64,000 nt of DNA from Actinomycetota bacterium (lineage in GTDB: Bacteria > Actinomycetota > Acidimicrobiia > IMCC26256 > VFJJ01), in NCBI GenBank assembly GCA_009886115.1, contig VFJJ01000069.1, positions 1 through 64,000 on the forward strand, in the 5' to 3' direction. Within the stretch, counting starts at the first letter, position 1, and every line of letters starts with the position of its first letter. The notes beneath the pieces were generated by a model that saw nothing but the letters and a program-made list of their open reading frames with translations, was not told the DNA's origin and made no database searches. The translations under genes and the position numbers were made by a program. Below are positions 11,723 to 22,173 of this stretch, in pieces.

Positions 11723-14056
11723 TCAGAGCGCGATGTCGTGGGGTCGAACGGGGGTGCGGGGCAGCTCCCGACCGGTGGCGTTGCGGATGGCCGCCACGAC
11801 CGCGGGCGTGGAGGAGATCGTGGGCGACTCGCCAGCGCCCTTGGCCCCGAACGGCGCGCCGGGCTCGGGAACCTCCACCAGCTGAGCCACGTTCACCGGA
11901 GGCATGTCGAGCGCGGTGGGTATCAGGTAGTCGGTGAAGCTGGGGTTGCGGACCTTCCCGGCCGTGAGGAGGATCTCCTCCATCACCGCCAAGCCGATGC
12001 CCTGCGCCGTACCCCCTTCCACCTGACCCAAGAGCTGCAACGGATTCAGGACCTTCCCCACGTCCATCGAGGTGGTGATCTCGACCACCCGTACCAGGCC
12101 CAGCTCGACGTCGACGTCGACGACGGCCCGATGGGCGGCGACGGCGAACGAGACGTGGGCGTTGCCCTGGCCGTTCTCGTCGAGCCGGAACGTAGGCGCA
12201 TGGTGATGCTCCTCGACGGCGGAGAAGGCAACACCGGGTGCGGCGTCGGCCACGTCGAGGTCGATCACGGGCTTCGCCGAGTGGCGGGACACGATGCGGC
12301 GGTCGACGATGTCGAGATCGTCGACCGACACCCCGAACGCTGCTCCCACATGGCTCAGGAGCTTCTGGCGCACCGTTCGACAGGCCAGCTCGATGGCCCC
12401 GCCGCTCATCCAGGTCTGGCGTGACGCCGAGGTGGAGCCGGCCGATCCGATGTGGGTGTCGGCCGGCGCCAAGATCACGTCGTCGACGCCGAGCACCGTG
12501 CGGGCGATCTGCTGAGCCAACGTCACGAATCCCTGACCCACCTCGGCGCAGGCCGACTTCACGGTGGCGACACCGTCGAGCAGGTGGCACGAGGCGGTCG
12601 AGAAGTCGTCGAAGCCCTCCGAGAACATGAGGTTCTTCCAGCCCAGCGCGAAACCCACGCCCCGCTTCACGCCAGCGGCGTCGGCGGTGCGGCCCGCCCC
12701 GCCCGGAAGCGCCATCATCGGCGAATCGACGGGTTCGGCCAGCACGGGCATCGGCGCCTCAGCGCACGATCGGATGACCTCCTCAACCGGCAGGGCGCCC
12801 GTGACGATCTGGCCGGTGATGCAGCTGTCGCCCGTCTGCATCGCGTTGAGCAGTCGCAGCTCGATCGGGTCGATGCCGAGCGTCGTCGCCAGCTTGTCCA
12901 TCTGGGCTTCGTGACCGAAGCAGGTCTGCACCGCTCCGAAACCCCGCATCGCTCCGCAGGGCAGGTTGTTGGTGCGAGCAGCCAAGCCGAGCAGGTCGAC
13001 AGCGGGAACCTTGTAGGGCCCGGTGGAGAAGCACGTGGCGTTGGCCAGCACCGCAGACGACGTGGAGGCGTAGGCCCCGCCGTCGAACACGAAACGCCCT
13101 TCCACCTTGACGATACGGCCATCGCGCGTTGCATGGTGGCGGTACCACATCCGGGCCGGATGGCGGTGGACGTGGCCGAAGAACGACTCCTCGCGGCTGT
13201 AGACCATCTTGACCGGGCGACCGGTCTGCAGCGCGAGCAGGCAGATGTGGATCTGGAGCGAGCAGTCCTCACGAGCGCCGAACGCCCCGCCGACACCGGC
13301 CAGATGCAGTCGCACCTTGGCCTCGGGCAGCGCGAGCGATGCCGCGACCTGAGCCTGGTCGGCATGGAGCCATTGGGTGGAGATCCACAGGTCGATGCCG
13401 CCGTCGTCGTCGGGGACGGCCAGCCCCGATTCGGTGCCCAGCGGCGCCTGGTCCTGCATCCCCACCTCGTAGGTGCCCTCGACGACCACGTCACCGGAGA
13501 CGGACATGTCGCCCCGGCGAATCACCAAGCGACGAAAGAGGTTTCCGTCGGGGTGAATCGGCGGGGTGCCTTCGGCGATGGCGATCTCGGGATCGACCAG
13601 CGGGGTGAGGATCTCGTAGTCGACGACGATGGCCTCCATCGCCCGGCGGGCTGTGTCGGGATGGTCGGCGGCCACCGCAGCGATCGGTTCACCGTGGAAC
13701 CGCACGACATCGTGAGCGAAGACCGGCTGATCGGCGTGCTCGAGCCCGAACATCTTGTTCCCCGGGACGTCGTCGTAGGTGACGACCGCCCGCACCCCGG
13801 GGATCTGCCACGCTCCCGAGAGGTCGATCGAACGGATGCGGGCACTGGGATGCGGCGAGCGCACCGTGGCGCCCCACAGCATTCCCTCGGCCCACAGGTC
13901 AGACGAGAACGCGAACCGCCCCTGCACCTTGGGCGTGCCGTCGGGTCTGCGCACGCTCTCGCCGATGACACCGCGACCGGACGCAGAGACGACCGACGGA
14001 TCGGTGACGATCGAGAGACCCGTGCCACTGTTGACCACCGCGCCCACTCCTGTCAT
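11723..14056 (-). CDS. xanthine dehydrogenase/CO dehydrogenase-family molybdopterin-binding large subunit
   Basis: ORF 11723..14500 read from ATG 14056; GVGGAFGAREDCSLQIH, AMRGFGAVQTCFGHEAQMD, GAKGAGESPTISSTPAVVAAI motifs. Confidence 0.93.
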   Translation of the reverse strand: MTGVGAVVNSGTGLSIVTDPSVVSASGRGVIGESVRRPDGTPKVQGRFAFSSDLWAEGMLWGATVRSPHPSARIRSIDLSGAWQIPGVRAVVTYDDVPGNKMFGLEHADQPVFAHDVVRFHGEPIAAVAADHPDTARRAMEAIVVDYEILTPLVDPEIAIAEGTPPIHPDGNLFRRLVIRRGDMSVSGDVVVEGTYEVGMQDQAPLGTESGLAVPDDDGGIDLWISTQWLHADQAQVAASLALPEAKVRLHLAGVGGAFGAREDCSLQIHICLLALQTGRPVKMVYSREESFFGHVHRHPARMWYRHHATRDGRIVKVEGRFVFDGGAYASTSSAVLANATCFSTGPYKVPAVDLLGLAARTNNLPCGAMRGFGAVQTCFGHEAQMDKLATTLGIDPIELRLLNAMQTGDSCITGQIVTGALPVEEVIRSCAEAPMPVLAEPVDSPMMALPGGAGRTADAAGVKRGVGFALGWKNLMFSEGFDDFSTASCHLLDGVATVKSACAEVGQGFVTLAQQIARTVLGVDDVILAPADTHIGSAGSTSASRQTWMSGGAIELACRTVRQKLLSHVGAAFGVSVDDLDIVDRRIVSRHSAKPVIDLDVADAAPGVAFSAVEEHHHAPTFRLDENGQGNAHVSFAVAAHRAVVDVDVELGLVRVVEITTSMDVGKVLNPLQLLGQVEGGTAQGIGLAVMEEILLTAGKVRNPSFTDYLIPTALDMPPVNVAQLVEVPEPGAPFGAKGAGESPTISSTPAVVAAIRNATGRELPRTPVRPHDIAL

Positions 14057-14562
14057 CGGGCTTGCCCCCCGACCTGGCGAAGCCGCACGGTCGTCCACAC
14101 CGCTTCCATGATGCGGCCGTATCCCGTGCAGCGACAGAGGTTCCCGGAGATGGCCTCGCGCACCTCGAGGTCGGTTGGAAGGGGCACGCGGTCGAGCAGG
14201 TCGTGCACCGCCATGATCAGGCCCGGGGTGCAGAAGCCGCACTGGACCGCGCCCTCGGTGAGGAACGCCTCCTGCACGTCGGACAAGACCGCATCGGAGC
14301 CGTCGATCGCGCCGGCTATCCCCTCCACGGTCACGATGTCGCGTCCGACCGCCGACGCCGCCAGCACCAGGCACGCGCACACCAGGCTGCCGTCGACGAG
14401 TACCGAGCAGGAACCGCACTCGCCCTGCTCGCAGGCGTTCTTGGCGCCGGGGAGATCGAGCCGCTCCCGGAGCACCCAGAGCAGGCTCTCGCCGAGCCAC
14501 CCGTCGCTCACCTCACGATCGCGCCCGTTCACCCGTAACGTGTAGGCGCAGTACTCACTCAC
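14053..14562 (-). CDS. (2Fe-2S)-binding small subunit of the XDH-family hydroxylase
   Basis: CEQGECGSCSVLVDG and CGFCTPGLIMA...CRCTGYGRI; GTG 14562 preceded by GGAGG; ATGA overlap with the large subunit. Confidence 0.93.
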   Translation of the reverse strand: MSEYCAYTLRVNGRDREVSDGWLGESLLWVLRERLDLPGAKNACEQGECGSCSVLVDGSLVCACLVLAASAVGRDIVTVEGIAGAIDGSDAVLSDVQEAFLTEGAVQCGFCTPGLIMAVHDLLDRVPLPTDLEVREAISGNLCRCTGYGRIMEAVWTTVRLRQVGGQAR

Positions 14563-14621
14563 GCTCCTCCACTCCTGGCCCTCCGGACCGGGCCGTTCGG
14601 GCCCCCGCTCGCTGCGCTCGC

Positions 14622-15503
14622 TCACGTTCCGACCACCTGGGGGGAGAGCGCTCGCAGCAGCGCTCGGCGGGCACACACGCTGACGGCGTGGCGACGGTAG
14701 ACGGCGGACGAGCGGTGGTCGTCAATGGGACGCGACGCTCCGGCGACCATGCGACCGAACTCCTCGGCGAGCGTCTCGGGATCACCGTCGCTCGAGATCC
14801 CGAGGGGATCGAACGCCAACCGCTCGGCGATCCAGCGCTCGGCCTCGCGAGCTCGCAGCGGGGCGGGTCCCACCGAGCCCAGGCCCACGGCCACCGTCGC
14901 GGCGTCGAGGTCGACCACCAACGCCACCGAAGCAACCGCGATCACCATGGCGTTGCGGGTACCCACCTTGAGGAACTCCTGCGGTCCCCGGCGCACAGGC
15001 AGTCGAGCGCCGAGGATGATCTCGTGGGGCTCACGGGCCGTGCGCTTCACCCCCACGATGAACTCGTCCCAGGGCAGCTCCCGCTGAGCCCCGCCGGCAG
15101 CGCCGAGCACCACCGTCGCGTCGAGCGCCGCCAACACCGGCAGGGTGTCGCCCGCGGGCGAGGCCGTTCCCAGATTGCCTCCGAGGGTGCCGGCGTTGCG
15201 GATCTGCGGACCGCCGACCGTGCGGGCGGCCTGGGCCAGGGCCGGGAAAGACTCCGCCAGCTCACCGATTTCCATCTCGGTGTAGGTGAGCCCCGACCGT
15301 ACCAGGACGCTCCGACCGTCGGCTGAGCGCTCCCAGCCCCGGAGCTCGGGCACCCGATCGAGCGACACCACCGCAGTAGGGCGGCGATGGCCGTAGTTCA
15401 CCTCGACCATGAGATCGGTGCCCCCCATGAGCAGATGGGCATCGGGCTCGGCAGCCAAGGCGGCAAACGCCTCGTCGAGGGATCGGGGAACGGCGACGGT
15501 CAC
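14622..15503 (-). CDS. FAD-binding medium subunit of the XDH-family hydroxylase
   Basis: LMGGTDLMVEVNYG, QIRNAGTLGGNLGTASPAGDTLPVL; GTG start at 15503. Confidence 0.9.
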   Translation of the reverse strand: MTVAVPRSLDEAFAALAAEPDAHLLMGGTDLMVEVNYGHRRPTAVVSLDRVPELRGWERSADGRSVLVRSGLTYTEMEIGELAESFPALAQAARTVGGPQIRNAGTLGGNLGTASPAGDTLPVLAALDATVVLGAAGGAQRELPWDEFIVGVKRTAREPHEIILGARLPVRRGPQEFLKVGTRNAMVIAVASVALVVDLDAATVAVGLGSVGPAPLRAREAERWIAERLAFDPLGISSDGDPETLAEEFGRMVAGASRPIDDHRSSAVYRRHAVSVCARRALLRALSPQVVGT

Positions 15504-15518
15504 GGCTGAGGATGGTAC

Positions 15519-15535
15519 TTCAACAGATTGTTGAA
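15519..15535. promoter_or_regulatory. operator-like palindrome TTCAACA-GAT-TGTTGAA (site 1)
   Basis: Perfect 7-bp inverted arms with a 3-bp centre, 16 bp upstream of the FAD-subunit start; related motifs at 25480 and 31492. Confidence 0.7.
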
Positions 15536-15580
15536 CGAGGTGGGATGGTCGGGCGCCGATGATTGTCCGAACGTCGCTTG

Positions 15581-16423
15581 TCAGGCCCGGAGGGTGCTCA
15601 CCGGCTCCCAGTGCATGACCCAGGCCGGGGCCGGTCCCGGGCCGGGGTCGGCGCCGTCGACCGCCCCCGCCGAGCTGCCGAAGATCGTCTGGTAGGGCGG
15701 CAGCGGCGACATCCCCGGCGTCGCCAGGCCGTGCCACGATTCGGCCACCGCAACGGCGTCGCGAACGCTCGGGAACACGGCGAGATGGTGGCCCGCTCCG
15801 CGACCAGCCGGGTCGCTCGTGGCCAACCACCGAGGCCCGCCGCCCAGACGGGTGAGAGCCTGCGAGCCTGCGCCCTGGGCGAAGGCCCCGTACCAGCTGG
15901 CCGCATCGGCGGCCGTCCCGGGATGGCGCCAGTCGTTCTGCACCGTCGTGAGGACGGCCACCGGCTCGCACGGCTGCTCCGGCGTTGGGTGCTCCGCCGT
16001 CGGATGCCCGAGCGTCGGCTGTCCGGGCGCAGGTTGCTCCGACCCGCCGGCATCGAGTCTGGCGGCGAAGAGCATGATGGCGAAGCGGACCGAGGCGATG
16101 TCGCCGACCCGTCCGGCTTCGCGCAGCGCCTGGGCGCGAGGCCCGATGTAACCCCACGCCTCGGCCTCCGAGGCGAAGCGCCCCTCCCACAGGGCCAGGA
16201 ACGGCGCGGCACGATGCCCGGGGCCCACGGCGCGGAAGCGATGGACGGCCGTGAACGATCCGTTGGCGATGGCGTCGGGACCGTGCACCGTGTCGTACCA
16301 CTCGTGGAACTCGTCCTCGCGGCCCTCCGGCGGATCGCCCAGAGCCACGAACAACGTCGAAGGGCACTGCGGATCGAAGCGCACGGGCGTCCCTGCGGGT
16401 CGGGTCGGGTCGAGCCGGGTCAC
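15581..16423 (-). CDS. EthD/dimeric alpha-beta barrel-like protein of unknown function
   Basis: Starts at GTG 16423 overlapping the stop of the next gene (GTGA); FVALGDPPEGREDEFHEWYDTVHGPDAIANGSFTAVHRFRAVGPG... Confidence 0.65.
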   Translation of the reverse strand: MTRLDPTRPAGTPVRFDPQCPSTLFVALGDPPEGREDEFHEWYDTVHGPDAIANGSFTAVHRFRAVGPGHRAAPFLALWEGRFASEAEAWGYIGPRAQALREAGRVGDIASVRFAIMLFAARLDAGGSEQPAPGQPTLGHPTAEHPTPEQPCEPVAVLTTVQNDWRHPGTAADAASWYGAFAQGAGSQALTRLGGGPRWLATSDPAGRGAGHHLAVFPSVRDAVAVAESWHGLATPGMSPLPPYQTIFGSSAGAVDGADPGPGPAPAWVMHWEPVSTLRA

Positions 16424-16869
16424 TCCCGGTCGAGCGGGTTGTCGCGGAGGTGCTGGGTGAGGTTGCCCACGAGATCGCCGAAGATCAAGCGGTGCTTGAA
16501 CCGCCACCGGCCGTCGACCTTCTCGAAGGTGTCGTGATAGCGGCCGGCGATGACGATCTGGAGCGGCAGCTCGGGCGTGGCCTGGTACACGGTGAAGTAC
16601 GACCGGGTGCGGGCCTCGTCGGCTCCGTCGTCGTGCTCGAGGATCGTGTTGGTGGTGACGTGCTTGGTGCGCAGCGTTCCGTCGTCGTACACCTTGTCGT
16701 GCTTGGTCTTGAGCGCGTAGACCTCGTCGAAGCCGACGTGCGAGTCGCCGTTGTGCACGGCGTAGGTGGAGTGGCGGAACAGCTCGGCGACCCCGACGAA
16801 ATCGGCCGCGTCCTGGAGCTCGCAGTAGCGGTGGAGCAGGTTGAGGATCGCTCGTTCGTCAGAAGCCAC
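16420..16869 (-). CDS. nuclear transport factor 2/SnoaL-like domain protein
   Basis: ERAILNLLHRYCELQDAADFVGVAELF...YHDTFEKVDGRWRFKHRLI is characteristic of SnoaL_4-type proteins; GTG 16869. Confidence 0.85.
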   Translation of the reverse strand: MASDERAILNLLHRYCELQDAADFVGVAELFRHSTYAVHNGDSHVGFDEVYALKTKHDKVYDDGTLRTKHVTTNTILEHDDGADEARTRSYFTVYQATPELPLQIVIAGRYHDTFEKVDGRWRFKHRLIFGDLVGNLTQHLRDNPLDRE

Positions 16870-17067
16870 GGATCCATCCTGGTGAGAGTTCGAGCGACGC
16901 CGGGGGCTCGCAGGTCGCTCGCGACGGTTCGAGGCTAGCGTTGGCGCCGATGCCGGCACAGGAGAGCAGCCGATGAGCGAGCCGCAGGCGAGCGAATCAG
17001 AAGGCACAGCGCTGTCGACGCCACGCAGTGGCGGTGGGGTCACGGGCGCATCCCGAAGGGTGCGACC

Positions 17068-17919
17068 ATGAGCGAGAAGGTCGCCTTCGTGACGGGAGCC
17101 AGCCGAGGCATCGGCAAGGCGATCGCCGTCGAGTTGGCGCACGCGGGCTACGACGTGGCCATCACGGCCCGCACCGTGCACGAGGGTGAGAGCCGCGAGC
17201 ACAGCTCCACACTCAAGCGCTCCGACACCACACCGCTGCCCGGCTCGCTCGACTCGACGGCTCAGCAGATCGAGGCCACGGGACGGCGGTGCCTCACGGT
17301 CCCGGCCGACCTGCTCGACCACCCGTCGCTCGTGAGCGCGGCCGACCGGGTGCTGGCCGAGCTGGGCCGGGTCGACGTGCTCGTGAACAACGGGCGCTAC
17401 ATAGGCCCCGGGCACATGGACCTCATCCTCGACACGCCCATCCGCATCTTGCGCGACCACCTCGAGGCCAACGCCCTGGCGCCGGTGGTGCTGGTGAAGG
17501 CCTTGGTGCCGCAGATGGTCGAACGAGGCAACGGCACAGTCATCAACATCACCTCGGGTGTGGCCTATGGCGATCCGCCGGCCCCGGCAGGCCAGGGCGG
17601 ATGGGGTCTGGGGTACGCGTTCAGCAAGGGTGCGCTGCACCGCATCGCCGGCGTGCTCGCGGTCGAGCTGCGCGACCGGGGGATCAAGGCGTTCAACGTG
17701 CAACCCGGTTTCATCGCCACCGAGCGCATCGCCCAGGACATGGCGGCGTTCGGTTTCGACGCCTCGACCGGAGCCCCGCCGGCGGTCATCGCCAAGGTCT
17801 GCCGGTGGCTGCTCGAATCGCCCGACGCCGCGCTGCGCAACGGCCAGAACATCGAGGCCCAGGACGTGTGCAGCGCCCTGGGCTTGTTGCCGGGCTGGTC
17901 GCTCGCACCAGCAGGCTGA
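17068..17919 (+). CDS. SDR family oxidoreductase
   Basis: VAFVTGASRGIGKAIAVELA, VLVNNGRYIGPG, GYAFSKGALHRIAGVLAVELRD. Confidence 0.9.
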   Translation: MSEKVAFVTGASRGIGKAIAVELAHAGYDVAITARTVHEGESREHSSTLKRSDTTPLPGSLDSTAQQIEATGRRCLTVPADLLDHPSLVSAADRVLAELGRVDVLVNNGRYIGPGHMDLILDTPIRILRDHLEANALAPVVLVKALVPQMVERGNGTVINITSGVAYGDPPAPAGQGGWGLGYAFSKGALHRIAGVLAVELRDRGIKAFNVQPGFIATERIAQDMAAFGFDASTGAPPAVIAKVCRWLLESPDAALRNGQNIEAQDVCSALGLLPGWSLAPAG

Positions 17920-18030
17920 GCCACTGAACGCACGAGCATTGGCCGCAGCACCAACGACGGCGGCAGCATCCACGCAAACGGCATCCACGCAAGCGGCATC
18001 GACGGCGCCGATCGATCGGCAGGAGGGTTC

Positions 18031-19299
18031 GTGGCCGGGATCAAGCTCGATGAGATGGAGAACCGGCCCGGCTTCATGCGCTCGAAGAAGCCCGAGACCG
18101 TCACGCTGTTGCCCGACCCGCCCCGGGCCCGTCGCCATGTGCCGATCATCTCGACCGACGACCACCTCGTGGAGCCGCCCGACATGTTCGAGGGACGGCT
18201 TCCGTCGCGCTTCGCTGCGCTGTCTCCCCGAGTCGTCGACAACCCGGGCCCGGCCGGCGGCCAAGCCTGGCTGTACGACGGCCGCCTCAATCCCCAGATC
18301 GGCCTGGCCGCCGTGGCCGGACGGCCCATCGAGGAATGCTCCTATGAGCCGGTGCGCTTCGACGAGATGCGCAGGGGCTCGTGGGACGTGCACGCACGAA
18401 TCGCCGACATGGACCTCGACGGCGTGTACGCGTCGGTGAACTTCCCCTCGGCCATGGCCGGGTTCTGCGGGCACCGGCTGCAGCTCGGCGTCAGCGATAC
18501 CGAGCTGGCCCTGGCCGTCACCCGGGCCGCCAACGACTGGCATCTCGAGTCGTGGGCCGGGGCGTATCCCGAGCGGCTCATCCCGTGCCAGATCCCGTGG
18601 CTGCTCGATCCCGAGGTGGCCGCCGCCGAGGTGCGCCGCAACGCCGCCCGGGGGTTCAAGGCCGTGTCGTTCAGCGAGAACCCCGAGCCGCTCGGGCTCC
18701 CGTCGATCCACACCGGCCACTGGGACCCGTTCCTTCGAGCCTGTGAGGAGACCGAGACCGTGGTGTGCCTGCACGTCGGCTCGTCGGGCTCCACCCCGAC
18801 CACGTCGAGCGACGCGCCGGGCGACTGCATCGGTGTGCTGTTCTTCGGGTTCGCCATGTTCGCCACGGTCGACTGGCTCTACTCGAAGATCCCGGTGCGC
18901 TTCCCGAACATCAAGATCTGCCTGGCCGAAGGCGGGATCGGCTGGGTTGCCGGGCTGCTCGACCGTCTCGACCACATCGGCAAGTACCAGGCGATCTACG
19001 GCACGTGGGAGGGCATCGACCTCACCCCCCGCGAGGTCGTGGCGCGCAACTTCACCTTCTGCTCGTTGGAGGACGGCTCGGCGTTCGACGTGCTCGACCA
19101 CATCGGCGTCGACACTGTGACCGTCGAGACCGACTATCCCCACCTCGACGGCACCTGGCCCGATTCTCAGGAGATCCTGTGGCGCCAGATCGGCCATCTG
19201 CCACCGGCCACCATCGCCAAGGTCGCATGGCAGAACGCTTCGGAGCTGTTCCGTCACCCCGTGCCCGCCTCGGTGATCACCGATCCCGAGTCGTGGTGA
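18031..19299 (+). CDS. amidohydrolase family protein (paralog A)
   Basis: RHVPIISTDDHLVEPPDMFEGR...YPERLIPCQIPWLLDPE...VETDYPHLDGTWPDSQ; GTG start. Confidence 0.9.
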   Translation: MAGIKLDEMENRPGFMRSKKPETVTLLPDPPRARRHVPIISTDDHLVEPPDMFEGRLPSRFAALSPRVVDNPGPAGGQAWLYDGRLNPQIGLAAVAGRPIEECSYEPVRFDEMRRGSWDVHARIADMDLDGVYASVNFPSAMAGFCGHRLQLGVSDTELALAVTRAANDWHLESWAGAYPERLIPCQIPWLLDPEVAAAEVRRNAARGFKAVSFSENPEPLGLPSIHTGHWDPFLRACEETETVVCLHVGSSGSTPTTSSDAPGDCIGVLFFGFAMFATVDWLYSKIPVRFPNIKICLAEGGIGWVAGLLDRLDHIGKYQAIYGTWEGIDLTPREVVARNFTFCSLEDGSAFDVLDHIGVDTVTVETDYPHLDGTWPDSQEILWRQIGHLPPATIAKVAWQNASELFRHPVPASVITDPESW

Positions 19300-19312
19300 G
19301 GGCAGTCGCCGA

Positions 19313-21055
19313 ATGACTCGCTCGACCGCCGATCTGGTGATCACGGGTGGCATCGTCGTCGACGGCACGGGCGCGCCGGCACGGCGGGCCGACGTGGCCG
19401 TGGCCGCAGGGCACGTCGTCGCGGTCGGCGACGACCTCACGGGCGCCACCGTGGTCGACGCCCGTGGCCGGTATGTCACCCCCGGTTTCTTCGACATCCA
19501 CACCCACTACGACGCCCAGGTGTTCTGGGACCCGGGCCTCTCGTCGTCGTGCTGGCACGGGGTCACATCGGTCGTGGCCGGGAACTGTGGCTTCTCGATC
19601 GCCCCGACCCGGCCCGAGCACCGGTCGGTGATCGTGCGCACGCTCCAGGCCGTGGAAGACATGTCGGAGCGGATGCTCGACGCCGGCATCGAGTGGAGCT
19701 TCGAGACCTTCGGCGAGTATCTCGATCTCGTCGAACGGCGAGGCACGATCCTCAACTTCGGCTGTTACATCGGCCACAGTCCGGTGCGGTTGTTCGTGAT
19801 GGGCGACGCCGGCTACGAGCGCGAGGCAACGCCGGAGGAGATCGTCGCCATGCGCGACGTGGTGGCCGACGGAATGCGCGCCGGCGCGCTCGGGTTCGCG
19901 TCGAGCTACTCGGCCAACCACCGCGGCGATCGCGGGTTACCCGTCCCACCGCGTCACGGGACGCGCGACGAGTTCGTGGCGCTGGCATCGGTGCTCGGCG
20001 AGCTCGGCTACGGAGCCGTCTGTTATGCACCCGGGCAACCGGTGACGTGGCGCGACAGCTACGAGATACAGCCCGAGATCGGCCGGCCACTCATGTGGAC
20101 GCCCATGCTCACGACCTATCCCGAGACCGACCACCGAGCGATGATGGCGTTCCACGCCGCCGGCCGGGCAGCCGGAGCCGACGTACGGCCTCAGGTCACA
20201 TGCCTCCCGCTGAAGATCCAGTTCAAGATGGACAACCCTTATTACTTTCGGACGGTCCCCATCTTCTTGGAATTACTCGGCTACCAGCCATCGGAGTTCT
20301 CCCGGTTCTACGCCGACCCGTCCTGGCGGGCCGAGGCGGCGCGGCAGGCCCCCGATGTGAAGCCGCCCGTGATCTGGGACCGTTTTCTCGTGGCCGAGAC
20401 CGGCACTTCCCCCGAGCTGGTCGGACGCGACGTTGCGTCGATCGCCCGCGAGCGACGCTGCACCGAGATCGACGTGTTGTGCGACCTGGCCCTGGCCGAC
20501 GACCTCGAGACCCGGTTCCTCGTCACGCTGAGCAACTACCAGGACGGCCCGGTGGCCGAGCTCATGCGCCAGCCCGGCGCCGTGTTCGGCCAGTCTGACG
20601 CCGGGGCGCACGTGGCGCAGCTGTGCGACGCCAACATGCCCACGGAGCTGCTCGCCCACTGGGTGCGCGAGCGCGGCGTGTTCAGCGCGGAAGAGGCCAT
20701 CCACAAGCTCACCGCCGAGCTGGCCGACCTGTACGGCCTGGCCGACCGCGGCCGCCTGGTTCCCGGGGCTGCGGCCGATATCGTGATCGTCGACATGGAA
20801 ACCGTCGACCCGGGCCCGTTGCGCAGGGTGCGCGACCTTCCCGGCGACGAGGAGCGGCTCATCGCCGACCAGCCCACCGGGATCGACCACGTCTTCGTGA
20901 ACGGCGTGGCCATCACCAGGCACGGGGAGTCGCTGGTGTCGACCATGCCCGAACGACCAGGCCGTGTGCTTCGGGCCCACGGCGGCGTCTCGACGGATGG
21001 CCCCTCTGGCGGCGGGCCGCGCGGCGGCCCGTCGAACAGTGGGGGGCGGTCGTGA
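19313..21055 (+). CDS. N-acyl-D-amino-acid deacylase/D-aminoacylase-like amidohydrolase
   Basis: ITGGIVVDGTGAPARRADVAV...VTPGFFDIHTHYDAQVFWDP...HGVTSVVAGNCGFSIAP...GQSDAGAHVAQLCDA. Confidence 0.88.
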   Translation: MTRSTADLVITGGIVVDGTGAPARRADVAVAAGHVVAVGDDLTGATVVDARGRYVTPGFFDIHTHYDAQVFWDPGLSSSCWHGVTSVVAGNCGFSIAPTRPEHRSVIVRTLQAVEDMSERMLDAGIEWSFETFGEYLDLVERRGTILNFGCYIGHSPVRLFVMGDAGYEREATPEEIVAMRDVVADGMRAGALGFASSYSANHRGDRGLPVPPRHGTRDEFVALASVLGELGYGAVCYAPGQPVTWRDSYEIQPEIGRPLMWTPMLTTYPETDHRAMMAFHAAGRAAGADVRPQVTCLPLKIQFKMDNPYYFRTVPIFLELLGYQPSEFSRFYADPSWRAEAARQAPDVKPPVIWDRFLVAETGTSPELVGRDVASIARERRCTEIDVLCDLALADDLETRFLVTLSNYQDGPVAELMRQPGAVFGQSDAGAHVAQLCDANMPTELLAHWVRERGVFSAEEAIHKLTAELADLYGLADRGRLVPGAAADIVIVDMETVDPGPLRRVRDLPGDEERLIADQPTGIDHVFVNGVAITRHGESLVSTMPERPGRVLRAHGGVSTDGPSGGGPRGGPSNSGGRS

Positions 21056-22173
21056 AGGCGGTGGTGTGCTACGGGCCGGGCGATGTGCGGGTCGACGACA
21101 TCGACGATCCGACACCGCTCGCCGGCGAGGTGAAGATCAGGGTCGCGGCGGTGGGCGTGTGCCACACCGACTTGAACTTCACCACCGGTCAGGTGCCTGT
21201 TCCCTTCCCGATCGTGTTGGGCCACGAGGCGGCCGGTGTCATCGTCGAGCTGGGGCCGGAGGTGCGAGCGCTGCACGTTGGCGACCACGTGGTGTGCTCG
21301 ATCATCGGGCCGTGCGAGCACTGCTTCCAATGTCTGCGCGACGACCCGGCGCTGTGCGAGAACGCCCCGCTGTTCACCGGGCGCATGCTCGACGGCACCA
21401 CCCGCCTGTCGAAGAACGGATCGCCCATCCACACCCTCCACTTTCAGGGTTCCTACGCCGAGTACGCCGTCGTCCCCGAGCGGTTCGTCACCGCGATCAG
21501 GGCCGACGCTCCACTCGACGTGATGTGCGGGCTGGCGTGCGGTGTGAGCACCGGGTTGGGCGCCGCGATCGTGCGGGCGCAAGTGAAGCCGGGCTCGAGC
21601 GTGGTGGTAATCGGATCGGGAGGCGTCGGGCTGTCCACGATGATGGGTGCACGTTTTTGTGGTGCGACCACCGTGATCGCCGTCGACCGGTTGGCCCACA
21701 AGGTCGACAAGGCTCTCGAGCTCGGGTTCGCCACGCACGGCATCGACGCGTCGATGACCGACCCGGTCGCGGCAGTGCTCGAGCTCACGGCGGGGCGCGG
21801 CGCCGACTACGGATTCGACGCCGTCGGGGTCGACGGCACCTTCGACCAGGTGATCGCCGCCACCCGGCCCGGGGCAACCTGTGTGGTGATCGGACGGGCG
21901 CTCGGGCTCGTCGAGGTCACCGTGAACACCGCGATGCTGCTGCGCCAACGGATTCTCACCGGCACCTACGGCGGCTCGATCCACCCGCGGCGACACATCC
22001 CCGAGTTCGTCGAGCTGTGCATGCAGGGACGACTGAACCTGGCCGGCATCCTCGACACCCGCTACTCCATCGATCAGGCGCCCCAGGCGCTCGACGATCT
22101 CCACCACGGGCGCGTCACCCGCGGGGTGATCGTGTTCCCCTCGCCAGGCGACGAGTTGGGTGGCCATCCATGA
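21052..22173 (+). CDS. zinc-dependent alcohol dehydrogenase
   Basis: VGVCHTDLNFTTGQ...PIVLGHEAAGVIVELGPEV...VVVIGSGGVGLSTM; GTG overlap with the preceding stop. Confidence 0.92.
   Translation: MKAVVCYGPGDVRVDDIDDPTPLAGEVKIRVAAVGVCHTDLNFTTGQVPVPFPIVLGHEAAGVIVELGPEVRALHVGDHVVCSIIGPCEHCFQCLRDDPALCENAPLFTGRMLDGTTRLSKNGSPIHTLHFQGSYAEYAVVPERFVTAIRADAPLDVMCGLACGVSTGLGAAIVRAQVKPGSSVVVIGSGGVGLSTMMGARFCGATTVIAVDRLAHKVDKALELGFATHGIDASMTDPVAAVLELTAGRGADYGFDAVGVDGTFDQVIAATRPGATCVVIGRALGLVEVTVNTAMLLRQRILTGTYGGSIHPRRHIPEFVELCMQGRLNLAGILDTRYSIDQAPQALDDLHHGRVTRGVIVFPSPGDELGGHP

Noticed and set aside
12452-14545. Plus-strand ORF of 697 aa
   Set aside because: Shadow of the XDH large and small subunits; composition typical of the antisense frame.
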